This document shows, piece by piece, positions 17,668 to 25,891 of a stretch of DNA of 52,397 nt. The notes beneath the pieces are model-generated. The model made no database searches. It was not told the DNA's origin and was given only the letters and a program-made list of their open reading frames with translations. The DNA comes from Lachnospiraceae bacterium (GTDB lineage: Bacteria > Bacillota > Clostridia > Lachnospirales > Lachnospiraceae). The stretch is from positions 1 to 52,397 of the forward strand of contig SVFJ01000015.1 of the NCBI GenBank assembly GCA_015056925.1. Reading direction: 5' to 3'. A program made the position numbers and the translations under genes. The first letter of the stretch is position 1. Each line of letters opens with the position of its first letter.

Positions 17668-18760
17668 CCTTATTTCGTTCCTTTGTTATCCATAATAATT
17701 CAATTTGTCTAAATACCATTTGTCTTACTATCTCAATTACTGCGCATACTGTAAATACAACAAGCACTGTAATCGCCATATGTAAGAGAAAACCAACGGT
17801 TGAACCTTGGGCATAGACTTCACACTCTGCAATACCGGGCCACCAATAACGCAAATTCACATGCTCATGTATCAGATATACCCCAAAGGTAGCACCTGCA
17901 ATGCGATAAATCATACGTTTGCCAACTCCAACCTTTGCATCCCAGTTTTCGGCCCTTGCGCCTCTTCTGTCACAAGCAATAAACAACCCTACCGCTCCCA
18001 TGAAACACAAAATATGGTTATAGGAATATGTATAGGTCAGCATATCATAAAACATACCCTTCTCAAAATACAAGGCTCTAAGCACAAGCATGCCCGCAAA
18101 TGTAAGAACCGAACAAGCCACATACAAAATCAAACCATGCAGTCTTCTTTTTAAAAGGCCGATTCTGTACTCTCTGATATAAGCACCTGTCAGATAAAGG
18201 CAAATAAACCACAATACATCATATCCTGCCTTATCTAAAGGCAAATCCATTGGAAGCAACGATTTTGCAACTGATGAAAAAACTACCAGAAGAATAATAA
18301 TCCTCTTTACTATCTTCTGTTCAAGCATTTCAAATCCCGCATTCAAAAACGGCATCAACACATACAATAATAAATAGGCAGTTGCAAACCAATAATGCTC
18401 TGTAACAACCGGAAATACATATCCAAATATGGTATAGATATCCATGCATTTCCACATCCCCATTACAGTAAGCATTATGATTCCTATCACCACGGAGTAA
18501 AACAAAACCTGAAGCCATATACGACCAATTTTACGAAGCGAAAATGTCGAACCGCTTCCAAAATAGCCGCTAATCAGCACATAAATATTTACCGACACCA
18601 AACAAAATGCTTCTATAAGCCATGCAATATAGCCATTCAGACCAAACTCCTCCGTGACAGGCACCAATGCCCCACCCTTGCCCAAATAGTGCAGACACAC
18701 AATCATCAGCATTGCAATAATTCTTAGTATTTCAAAATTCAACTGTCTTACTTTCTTCAC
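17648..18760 (-). CDS. Acyltransferase family 3 membrane protein (OatA/WecH-like)
   Basis: A 370-residue protein with about ten membrane helices. The N-terminal segment RQLNFEILRIIAMLMIVCLH carries the Arg and His (in LHYLGKGG) expected of acyltransferase_3 enzymes, which O-acetylate surface polysaccharides or lipid-linked sugars using acetyl-CoA. The frame begins with GTG at 18760, preceded by GGGGAA. It lies 18 bases after pseG, so it may modify a pseudaminic-acid-containing glycan or the polymer of the next genes; the acceptor cannot be read from sequence. Confidence 0.85.
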   Translation of the reverse strand: MKKVRQLNFEILRIIAMLMIVCLHYLGKGGALVPVTEEFGLNGYIAWLIEAFCLVSVNIYVLISGYFGSGSTFSLRKIGRIWLQVLFYSVVIGIIMLTVMGMWKCMDIYTIFGYVFPVVTEHYWFATAYLLLYVLMPFLNAGFEMLEQKIVKRIIILLVVFSSVAKSLLPMDLPLDKAGYDVLWFICLYLTGAYIREYRIGLLKRRLHGLILYVACSVLTFAGMLVLRALYFEKGMFYDMLTYTYSYNHILCFMGAVGLFIACDRRGARAENWDAKVGVGKRMIYRIAGATFGVYLIHEHVNLRYWWPGIAECEVYAQGSTVGFLLHMAITVLVVFTVCAVIEIVRQMVFRQIELLWITKERNKDANKEK

Positions 18761-18778
18761 ACATTCCCCTACCTTTTC

Positions 18779-19819
18779 TTACCATTCATTCAAAGCTTTC
18801 GCAATTCTATCTGCGCCCTGTCCGTCCACCAGCGCTTTTTCCTTTCGACTTAACGCCTCACGCACAACATAGTCAGAGACCAGCTTCTCTACTGCATCTA
18901 CTGCTCTTTGCACTACCATTGAAGGCTCTGCCGAAAAATCTCCTGCATTCGTCACACCTAATATGCGTTCCACTGCTTCTGCTCCACGACGCTGATTCTC
19001 AGCAAAATAAAAGCAAATCATAGGAATCCCCAGTGCACTCAGCTCATATATTGTACTACCGGTGGCAGTTAATACAATATCACACTGTTTCATAAGCGCC
19101 TTCATACTTTTCACATTCTCATGAACAACCACTGAGGTATTCTTACTATAATGTCTCTTCAACTCCTGCGCAAAACAATTTAAAGGACCACTCACCACGT
19201 GATATACGATATCTCTTTTCGCCAATATCTCACTCTGCAAAAAGGCATCCGCAAATGCCTTCGATGCAAAATATGGGTCTGCACCTCCTGTTGTAATCAT
19301 AACATTACAAACATCTTCTCTGAGCACATATTCCATATCTTCTTGAAACTCTGCTCTAAGCGGCATATACGCAGCACCAAGTAATGTATTCTTCGCCTTA
19401 ATCTGATATGCCCCCTTATAATCTTCACCATATATATTATAATTAATCAGCATATCTACTGTATATGGCTGTCCCATATCTTCCAGACATGCTACCTTGC
19501 CAAGCTCGCGAAGCCTTTGATAATACTCCTCACTTACCTGATAGCTGTCTACCAGAAATGTAATTTCTGTATTCAACTCCTTACAGAGATTCTCCATCTG
19601 TGGCAGTTCCGAAATCATATCATAACTATCCCCTTGATAGTCTCCCTCCAGAAGTCTTAGCTGATGCCCTCTTTGCACTATCATATCTGTGCATTCTTCA
19701 CATACCGTAACAAAAAGCACATCCTTCCCACGCCGCTTTACAGCATCCGCAATAGACAGACAACGCATCACATGCCCGAGTCCTATCGCAGAATTACCAT
19801 CAGCTCTAATGACCAGCAT
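18779..19819 (-). CDS. pseG: UDP-2,4-diacetamido-2,4,6-trideoxy-beta-L-altropyranose hydrolase (PseG)
   Basis: About 346 residues. PseG removes UDP from the bacillosamine-type altrose nucleotide to give the free sugar used by PseI. The N-terminus reads MLVIRADGNSAIGLGHVMRC, with the conserved His (near 16) serving as base in the family; TTGGADPYFA and TATGSTIYEL are the GT-B-like nucleotide-binding loops. A GTG at 19828 overlaps the stop of the deacetylase gene, but the ATG at 19819 has AGGGTG 7 bases upstream and the usual family N-terminus, so it was chosen. It is the last gene of the pse set. Confidence 0.88.
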   Translation of the reverse strand: MLVIRADGNSAIGLGHVMRCLSIADAVKRRGKDVLFVTVCEECTDMIVQRGHQLRLLEGDYQGDSYDMISELPQMENLCKELNTEITFLVDSYQVSEEYYQRLRELGKVACLEDMGQPYTVDMLINYNIYGEDYKGAYQIKAKNTLLGAAYMPLRAEFQEDMEYVLREDVCNVMITTGGADPYFASKAFADAFLQSEILAKRDIVYHVVSGPLNCFAQELKRHYSKNTSVVVHENVKSMKALMKQCDIVLTATGSTIYELSALGIPMICFYFAENQRRGAEAVERILGVTNAGDFSAEPSMVVQRAVDAVEKLVSDYVVREALSRKEKALVDGQGADRIAKALNEW

Positions 19820-19824
19820 ACCAA

Positions 19825-20511
19825 TCACCCTATCTTTCGTATCAGCATAAATGCTTCCGCACGCTGCTTTCCTACCGCCATTCCACGTGTCTTAGACAAT
19901 ACATCCATTCCCTCCAAAGAGCGTGGATGCGGAAACTCGCACAGCTCTGATACATAGCAGTTCATTGCTGCTTCCTTCTTCTCATAATAATCTGTAATAT
20001 CCACAAAGACATTAGGAGCAAATCCTGTCTGTGCGCTATAATCAAAATTCCACTCAGTAGACGACAAAGTTTCAAATGCGTAAATTTCCTTTACAGAATA
20101 CTCACCTATCGGTCTTGTGGCAGTCAGCACTGCTCTTGCCGTATACTGATGGTCTATATTCAAATCACCACTATAATGTGTGTATACAATCTCCGGTTTC
20201 AACTCACGAATCTTTTTCTCAACTTCCTTCACAATATCAAGTAAATCTACCCTGTCGAATCTGTTGTCAGGAAAATTTGCAAAATAAACCTGTTCATAAC
20301 CTACTGCCTTAGCACTCTCCAAGGTATTCCTATGAAGTTCGTCTACAACCTCCTGACTAATATCCTCTCTACGCTCTCCTCTGGATGTCTGTCCTTCTCC
20401 CAGAATCATGGCATATACCTTATCGCCTGCCGCAACATGCTTTGCTACGGTTCCACCAACTCCCAGTATCTCATCATCCGGGTGTGCCGCTACTACAAAT
20501 ACTGTTTTCAT
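19825..20511 (-). CDS. PIG-L family deacetylase (LmbE-like)
   Basis: A 228-residue zinc hydrolase with the AHPDDE motif at 9-14 and THYSGDLNIDHQ near 127-138, giving the metal-binding His, Asp and His. The family removes N-acetyl groups from GlcNAc-type sugars. Its place between the formyltransferase gene and pseG suggests it deacetylates a pseudaminic acid precursor or product, creating a free amine that could then be formylated. That order is inference. AAGGGAAGG precedes the ATG. Confidence 0.82.
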   Translation of the reverse strand: MKTVFVVAAHPDDEILGVGGTVAKHVAAGDKVYAMILGEGQTSRGERREDISQEVVDELHRNTLESAKAVGYEQVYFANFPDNRFDRVDLLDIVKEVEKKIRELKPEIVYTHYSGDLNIDHQYTARAVLTATRPIGEYSVKEIYAFETLSSTEWNFDYSAQTGFAPNVFVDITDYYEKKEAAMNCYVSELCEFPHPRSLEGMDVLSKTRGMAVGKQRAEAFMLIRKIG

Positions 20512-20551
20512 TCAAAAACCTTCCCTTTCCATTACATCTGAAAATTTATTT

Positions 20552-21241
20552 TCACATTTTCTCCTTAAACACTACCCTTGCCTCTACACTTGTCCCATCC
20601 TCTGAAACATGTGCCTGCTCAAAGCTCAGTTCATATTTCCCAAAATCCATAAATGCCCTTGGATACCCTTCCGCATCCAACATACGAATATAATCATATA
20701 TCTGTTCCAAAGACATATCCGGCTTCAACTCTCCATCTTCTCTTGTTCTTCTCTTGAAGATAACAGGCTCTCCTGTCTGTTCTACCGCTTGGGGATTACC
20801 TGTCAAAAACTTCGGTATCATTTCCGTAAAAATAATATCCGAACAACGAATAAATATCTCCTGCGCTGAGCCCTCTAAGGATAATGGATGCTTCATATAC
20901 ACAGGACCACCATCCAGCTTCTTGGTTACAGCAATCGCAGAAATCTTTGTTTCCTTATGTCCTCTGACAATCAGATTCTGCAAAGGACTTCCGCCTCTTC
21001 CGTATGGAAGGTCCGTCATATGAAATACAACACAATTCCAATTCTGTGTAATTTCCTCAGAAATAAAGTATGACCAGTGCGGCAATAATATATAATCTGG
21101 GGCAAATGCCTTTACAGCCTCTAAATTTAACTCTTCCTTCTGCGTCATAACCAGAATCTCATGTATCCCTTCATACTGCTCCTTTAAACGCATCGCACGC
21201 TCTATATTCCATGACTTAATTGTTGCAATAATAATCTTCAT
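20552..21241 (-). CDS. Formyltransferase-family protein (sugar N-formyltransferase candidate)
   Basis: A 229-residue protein with the fold of 10-formyl-tetrahydrofolate-dependent formyltransferases. VVFHMTDLPYGRGGSPLQ matches the HxSLLPxxRGxxPxQ block of methionyl-tRNA formyltransferase, and KKLDGGPVYMK supplies the conserved Asp. The Asn two residues before the His is replaced by Val. It is shorter than tRNA formyltransferase (about 310) and lacks its C-terminal RNA-binding domain. Its location among pse genes points to N-formylation of a 4-amino sugar or of pseudaminic acid. Confidence 0.75.
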   Translation of the reverse strand: MKIIIATIKSWNIERAMRLKEQYEGIHEILVMTQKEELNLEAVKAFAPDYILLPHWSYFISEEITQNWNCVVFHMTDLPYGRGGSPLQNLIVRGHKETKISAIAVTKKLDGGPVYMKHPLSLEGSAQEIFIRCSDIIFTEMIPKFLTGNPQAVEQTGEPVIFKRRTREDGELKPDMSLEQIYDYIRMLDAEGYPRAFMDFGKYELSFEQAHVSEDGTSVEARVVFKEKM

Positions 21242-21262
21242 TCAATAACCTTGCCTTCCCAC

Positions 21263-21739
21263 TTATATGCCTCTGATACGCTTTGAAAATTCGATATAGT
21301 CGTCCTTATCCTCTCTGTCATATCCACATCTTTCAAAAACCTTTGCAGACGCAATATTAGAATACTTCACCTGCGCCTTACAATAAACCACATCTGTTCT
21401 CTCTGTTCTCATGCGCTCCTCTGCCATCAGAATCATCTTGCTCCCATAGCCCTTTCCACGCATATCAGGGTCAATGCTGTAATCAATCAAAGCAAGTTTT
21501 TCCTCTTCATAATCTTCAACAGACATACGAATCTGTCCAATCTCACAGGAAGGATTTTCGCTACAAAGAACAAACATGATAACATCTCTGTCTGCCAGCA
21601 CACGCACAAACCATGCTCTGTGTATTTCATATGGAATCTGCTCAGTCTGAAATGCATTCTGTCTGGTTAGTGGGTCATTTGCCCACCGAAACAACAAATC
21701 CATATCCTTTCCTGTCACTTCACGTAAAGTTAATCTCAC
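21263..21739 (-). CDS. pseH: GNAT acetyltransferase, PseH-like
   Basis: A 158-residue GNAT protein. It opens MRLTLREVTGKDMDLLFRW and has DPDMRGKGYGSKMI near 92-105 as acetyl-CoA loop and NIASAKVFERCGY near the C-terminus. In the pse pathway PseH acetylates the 4-amino group of UDP-4-amino-4,6-dideoxy-beta-L-AltNAc; position between pseI and the formyltransferase gene supports that assignment. The start is GTG at 21739, overlapping the pseI stop as GTGA, with GGAGG 7 bases upstream. It could instead act at another amine in the pathway. Confidence 0.75.
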   Translation of the reverse strand: MRLTLREVTGKDMDLLFRWANDPLTRQNAFQTEQIPYEIHRAWFVRVLADRDVIMFVLCSENPSCEIGQIRMSVEDYEEEKLALIDYSIDPDMRGKGYGSKMILMAEERMRTERTDVVYCKAQVKYSNIASAKVFERCGYDREDKDDYIEFSKRIRGI

Positions 21740-22791
21740 TCTAAATCCTCCATGCGCAATGGTGTTCCACGCTTTAATGCCTTATTTGTCTTCTTACCCA
21801 GCACTTCTTTATAATACTTAGGCTTTAAACCATATGCCGGACGAATGCTTCTGATATTTTCAGGTGTTAACTCTTCCCCTTCTGCAATATCCTTTACCAC
21901 AAAAAGAGAACGTCTGAAGCAGGCATTACTCTGCTCCTGATTAGATACACCGTAGGTTACAGCTCCCTTTGCCTTCTCCACCTCACGAACCTGCATTACC
22001 AGCTCCTTAAATTCCTGTGGTTCCAAAGAAAATGTCGAATCGGGATTCTCGATAGCTCTGCTGACACAAAAATGCTTCTCAATAATACTTGCTCCCATAG
22101 CTACCGCTGTTGCAGAACTAAAATATCCCAAGGAATGGTCTGAAAGGCCTACCGGAATACCAAAACGCTGCTTCATATCCACGATAGTCGAAAGATTCAT
22201 CTCCTCCGGCTTTGCAGGGTATGCACTGGAGCATTTCATAATGGCAAGCTGATGATTTCCCTGACCATAAATAGCAGCAATCGCCTCTTCTATCTCCTCC
22301 AGGCTTCCCATTCCCGTTGACATAATAATAGGCTTACCCTTAGATGCAATATACTCCAACAACGGAATATCCACTAATTCAAAGGATGCAATCTTGTAAA
22401 ACGGCATCTCAAGTTCTTCCAAAAAGTCAACAGACGTTTTATCAAACGGTGTTGAAAGAAAATCAATTCCTACCTTCTTTGCTTCATCTCGAAGCTCCTC
22501 CTGCCACTCCCATGGTGTATAAGCCTTTTGATAGAGTCCATACAGGTTCTCACCTTCCCAAGTTCCGGCTGTAATACCAAAATATTCATTATGACAGTCG
22601 ATTGTCATAGTATCAGGTGTATAAGTCTGAATCTTAATACAGTCTGCTCCCGCTTCCTTCGCAACGTGAATCATTTCCTTGGCTCTTTCTATACTTCCCG
22701 CATGATTGGCTGACATCTCAGCTATAATATATGCCGGATATCCCTCTCCCACCTTACGGCCATTGATTTCTATCACTTTACTATCACTCAT
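21736..22791 (-). CDS. pseI: Pseudaminic acid synthase (PseI)
   Basis: A 351-residue NeuB-family enzyme that condenses the PseG product with phosphoenolpyruvate. The N-terminal TIM barrel shows IIAEMSANHAGS (21-32), DCIKIQTYTPDTM (50-62), LSTPFDKTSVDFLEEL, KCSSAYPAKPEEMNL, VGLSDHSLG and IEKHF; a C-terminal SAF domain (about 290-350) includes RRSLFVVKDIAEGEELT. The EKHFCVSRAIENPDSTFSLEP region looks more like PseI than sialic acid synthase. AGAGGAG precedes the ATG and the pseF stop lies 4 bases upstream. Confidence 0.93.
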   Translation of the reverse strand: MSDSKVIEINGRKVGEGYPAYIIAEMSANHAGSIERAKEMIHVAKEAGADCIKIQTYTPDTMTIDCHNEYFGITAGTWEGENLYGLYQKAYTPWEWQEELRDEAKKVGIDFLSTPFDKTSVDFLEELEMPFYKIASFELVDIPLLEYIASKGKPIIMSTGMGSLEEIEEAIAAIYGQGNHQLAIMKCSSAYPAKPEEMNLSTIVDMKQRFGIPVGLSDHSLGYFSSATAVAMGASIIEKHFCVSRAIENPDSTFSLEPQEFKELVMQVREVEKAKGAVTYGVSNQEQSNACFRRSLFVVKDIAEGEELTPENIRSIRPAYGLKPKYYKEVLGKKTNKALKRGTPLRMEDLE

Positions 22792-22795
22792 CTTC

Positions 22796-23491
22796 TTACT
22801 CCTCTATTCCTTTTAGAATCCTGTATTTCATCTCGGCAATCTTCCAATCCTCTAAAGTATCAATATCCTGTACACAGCTCTCATCCTGTACAAAAGGTAC
22901 TACATCCTTCATCCAAATCGCCTTCTGTTCCTGAAAACTCTTAACATTCAGGCAGTAAAACTGTCCGCAATCATGATAAAATGGCTCTAAATCCTGTGAA
23001 CGAAGCTTCATATTCTCCGGCCACTTAGGAGCTAATCTGTTGTCGTTGATAACCACACATCTCTGTGGTGGAAAAGAAAATCTAACCACCGGAATCACAG
23101 CATCAGACTTCTCCTGCTCTAATAACATCATTGCCGTCTTAACTGCATTAGCCGTTACAAAAGGAGCCGTAGGATAAATACAACATACCTGTTCAAAGCT
23201 TTTACCGATTCTCTCATAAGAATGCAATACCTCTTCAATCACTTCTGCTGTGGTAGCAAAATCATTGGCGGTTGCATCACTCCTCATAAACGGCACCTTA
23301 GCTCCTGCCCTACGGGCAACCTGTGCAATCTCCTCATCATCTGTTGACACCATAACCTCGTTAAACATCCCTGACTGTAATGCTGCCTCAATACTGTATT
23401 CTATAATCGGTCTTCCAAGAAAAGGCTTAATATTCTTTCTTGGTATTCTCTTACTGCCGCCTCTGGCTGTAATAATTGCTACACTCTTCAT
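22796..23491 (-). CDS. pseF: CMP-pseudaminic acid cytidylyltransferase (PseF)
   Basis: A 231-residue nucleotidyltransferase that activates pseudaminic acid with CTP. The N-terminal loop IITARGGSKRIPRKNIKPF (6-24) is the signature CTP-binding segment of the NeuA/PseF family, followed by PIIEYSIEAA, VSTDDEEIAQVA and CCIYPTAPFV. The upstream gap holds a terminator (23565-23590), so this gene may be transcribed by read-through or from an unseen start. AAGGAGAGG lies 7 bases before the ATG. Confidence 0.92.
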   Translation of the reverse strand: MKSVAIITARGGSKRIPRKNIKPFLGRPIIEYSIEAALQSGMFNEVMVSTDDEEIAQVARRAGAKVPFMRSDATANDFATTAEVIEEVLHSYERIGKSFEQVCCIYPTAPFVTANAVKTAMMLLEQEKSDAVIPVVRFSFPPQRCVVINDNRLAPKWPENMKLRSQDLEPFYHDCGQFYCLNVKSFQEQKAIWMKDVVPFVQDESCVQDIDTLEDWKIAEMKYRILKGIEE

Positions 23492-23564
23492 TCAAATCCT
23501 CTCCTTCATTTCGCTTCAAATAATATTCACGATAGAAGCATACGATGCTAAGCACATCATGCAG

Positions 23565-23590
23565 AAAAAAGCCCGGAAACTCCAGGCTTT
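23565..23590 (-). terminator. Rho-independent terminator after pseC
   Basis: On the minus strand the RNA folds AAAGCCUGG / loop AGUUU / CCGGGCUUU (9 pairs with one U-G) and ends in a run of six U. It begins 8 bases past the pseC stop and lies 74 bases before pseF, so it sits inside the pse gene set. Confidence 0.8.
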
Positions 23591-23598
23591 CTATTTCG

Positions 23599-24792
23599 CT
23601 ATTTTCTATAATAAGCCACCAGCTTTTCAACAGCGGCAATCACATCCTCTACATCCTTATCTGTCATAGAGTAATACAACGGAAGACTCATCATCTCCTC
23701 ATATAGCTTCTCCGCATTTGGACACAAGCCCTTCTCATAACCTAATCTCTGGTAATGTGGATGCCAATATACAGGAATATAGTGTACATTACAGCATATA
23801 TTCTCGGCAGCCAATGCCTCAAAGAAGCCCTTTCTGTCAATTGTTAAGAGCTCAGGCTTAATTCTCAGAATATAAAGATGTCTTACCGTATCCGACTCCA
23901 AAATCTCCTCCTGCACAAATAGCTCAGGAAGCTTTGAAAATGCCTCATTGTAACGAGCTACAATCTCACATCTTCTCTTCTTAAACATCTCTAACTTATC
24001 CAACTGACTAATTACCAATGCGCACTGAATATCTGTCATGCGATAATTATATCCCAAATCAATCTGCTCATAATACCAGCCGCCGTGAGACGGATTCTCC
24101 AACAAGTCAGCCTCTCTGGTAATTCCATGTGCACGATACAGTACAAGCTTACGATAAAGTTCCTCGCTATTTGTAAGTACAGCACCGCCCTCGCCACCTG
24201 TAACTGTCTTTACCGGATGGAAGCTAAAGGTTGTCATGTCTGCAATACTGCCTACAAACTTACCATCATACTGTGTACCAATAGAATGCGCCGCATCCTC
24301 AATCAATACAATACCATGTTCATGGCACATCTCTAACAAAGGCTTCAACTCTGCTGCCTGTCCTGTAAAATCTACCGCAACAACAGCCTTGGTTTTATCC
24401 GTAAGCTTTGACTCCACACAATCAGGGTCAATATTATAGGTCTTTGGATTAATATCCGCAAATACCGGCTTTGCACCGCAATACAACGCACAGTTCGCAC
24501 TGGCAGCAAAAGTAATTGGTGTGGTAATCAGCTCATCACCCTCTGTCACACCTGCTGCCATAGCCGCAATATGAAGTGCCGCTGTTCCGTTACTGCACGC
24601 TACTGCATACTTTGCCCCCGTAAGCTTACAGAGTCTCTCTTCAAGCTCTGTCACCTTCGGTCCACAAGTCAGATAATCACTGACAAGCACATCTGTTACA
24701 GCCTTTACATCTGCATCATCAATATACTGATGTCCATAAAATAATTTGGTATCTCGAACCGGCTTTCCGCCGGCAATTGCTGGTCTCTCCAT
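23599..24792 (-). CDS. pseC: UDP-4-keto-6-deoxy-AltNAc aminotransferase (PseC)
   Basis: A 397-residue DegT-family aminotransferase that makes UDP-4-amino-4,6-dideoxy-beta-L-AltNAc from the PseB product. FHPVKTVTGGEGGAVLT near 191-207 holds the PLP lysine (near 195), IEDAAHSIGTQYDG (164-177) the PLP aspartate, and SNGTAALHIAAMA (68-80) the phosphate region. FHPVKTVTGGEGG in particular is typical of PseC. It follows pseB by 19 bases. Its stop is followed at once by a terminator. Confidence 0.93.
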   Translation of the reverse strand: MERPAIAGGKPVRDTKLFYGHQYIDDADVKAVTDVLVSDYLTCGPKVTELEERLCKLTGAKYAVACSNGTAALHIAAMAAGVTEGDELITTPITFAASANCALYCGAKPVFADINPKTYNIDPDCVESKLTDKTKAVVAVDFTGQAAELKPLLEMCHEHGIVLIEDAAHSIGTQYDGKFVGSIADMTTFSFHPVKTVTGGEGGAVLTNSEELYRKLVLYRAHGITREADLLENPSHGGWYYEQIDLGYNYRMTDIQCALVISQLDKLEMFKKRRCEIVARYNEAFSKLPELFVQEEILESDTVRHLYILRIKPELLTIDRKGFFEALAAENICCNVHYIPVYWHPHYQRLGYEKGLCPNAEKLYEEMMSLPLYYSMTDKDVEDVIAAVEKLVAYYRK

Positions 24793-24811
24793 AAATCGTT
24801 AACCTTTGCCT

Positions 24812-25807
24812 TTATTTTTCTAAGTCTACATCCTTAAGTAACTCTCTAATCTCCTCTACAGTAAGCCACTCTGTGTTATTACCTGACGAGTAATAAAAGC
24901 CTTCCTCTACCTTCTTACCGTTTGGCTGAGGTCTCTTAGACTCCTGCCAGAACATCTGAGGATAGATAATATAATGCTTATCGTACTCATAAGTAGTCAT
25001 GGAATCCTCTACCGTTACCATTACCTCATCAAGCTTCTCGCCCGGACGAATTCCAATCTCCTTAATCTTGATTCCCGGTGACATAGCCTCTGCAAGGTCA
25101 GGAATTCTAAAAGAAGGAATCTTACTAATAAAGGTCTCTCCACCCTTAGCCTCTTCCAAAGCCTTGATTACAAGCTTAACGCCTTCTGTAAGACTAATCC
25201 AGAAACGTGTCATACGTGTATCTGTTACAGGAAGCTCTGTTGCTCCCTCTTCAATCAACTTCTTAAATAATGGAATGATAGAACCGCGGCTTCCCGCTAC
25301 ATTACCATATCTAACGATAGAAAAGCTCAAATCTCTTTCTCCACAATATGCATTCGCTGCAATAAAGAGTTTGTCCGATACAAGCTTAGTACCACCATAA
25401 AGATTAACCGGATTAACCGCCTTATCTGTCGATAATGCAACTACCTTCTTAACACCTGTATTCAATGCCGCATCAATAACATTCTGCGCACCCACTACAT
25501 TTGTCTTAATCGCTTCATTCGGATTATACTCGCATGCCGGAACCTGCTTCATAGCAGCTGCATGAATCACATAATCAACCCCTTCAAAGGCTCTCTTCAT
25601 ACGCTCATAATCTCTAACATCACCGATAAAGAAACGAAGCTTTTCCTTATGGTCTGCAAAATCATTTGCCATCATCCACTGCTTAAACTCATCTCTTGAA
25701 TAAATAATTATCTTCTTTGGATTATAATTTTCCAAAACATACTTAGTAAAACACTTACCAAAAGAACCTGTTCCTCCGGTGATTAATATTGTCTTATTAT
25801 TTAACAT
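24812..25807 (-). CDS. pseB: UDP-GlcNAc 4,6-dehydratase, inverting (PseB)
   Basis: About 331 residues. PseB dehydrates UDP-GlcNAc and inverts C5, the first step to pseudaminic acid. ILITGGTGSFGKCF (near 7-20) binds NADP; STDKAVNPVNLYGGTKLVSDK carries the Tyr and Lys of the YxxxK pair, retained in this short soluble subfamily and unlike the Met of the long PglF type. The frame opens at 25846, but the ATG at 25807 has GGAGGA 8 bases upstream and the normal family N-terminus. A good promoter lies about 45 bases upstream. Confidence 0.93.
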   Translation of the reverse strand: MLNNKTILITGGTGSFGKCFTKYVLENYNPKKIIIYSRDEFKQWMMANDFADHKEKLRFFIGDVRDYERMKRAFEGVDYVIHAAAMKQVPACEYNPNEAIKTNVVGAQNVIDAALNTGVKKVVALSTDKAVNPVNLYGGTKLVSDKLFIAANAYCGERDLSFSIVRYGNVAGSRGSIIPLFKKLIEEGATELPVTDTRMTRFWISLTEGVKLVIKALEEAKGGETFISKIPSFRIPDLAEAMSPGIKIKEIGIRPGEKLDEVMVTVEDSMTTYEYDKHYIIYPQMFWQESKRPQPNGKKVEEGFYYSSGNNTEWLTVEEIRELLKDVDLEK

Positions 25808-25849
25808 ATCTATTTCCTCCACTATGGTTAACTTCAAACGAAACATCTT

Positions 25850-25878
25850 ATTTTAGCACAAACACCGTCTCACGTCAA
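25850..25878 (-). promoter_or_regulatory. Candidate sigma-A promoter for pseB-pseC
   Basis: On the minus strand TTGACG (25873-25878) and TAAAAT (25850-25855) are 17 bases apart, located in the 84-base gap between the GT2 gene and pseB. Each hexamer differs from consensus at one base. Confidence 0.65.
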
Positions 25879-25891
25879 AACACATCTGCCA

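Noticed and set aside
21736-22791. Assigning the synthase as sialic acid (NeuB) or legionaminic acid (LegI) synthase
   Set aside because: The presence of the inverting dehydratase PseB with YxxxK, PseC and PseG-type genes favours the pseudaminic route; no NeuC/LegG epimerase-hydrolase is seen.
23451-23639. 62-residue minus-strand open frame spanning the pseC-pseF gap
   Set aside because: It runs through the pseC end, the terminator hairpin and the pseF start in another frame, with no ribosome site.
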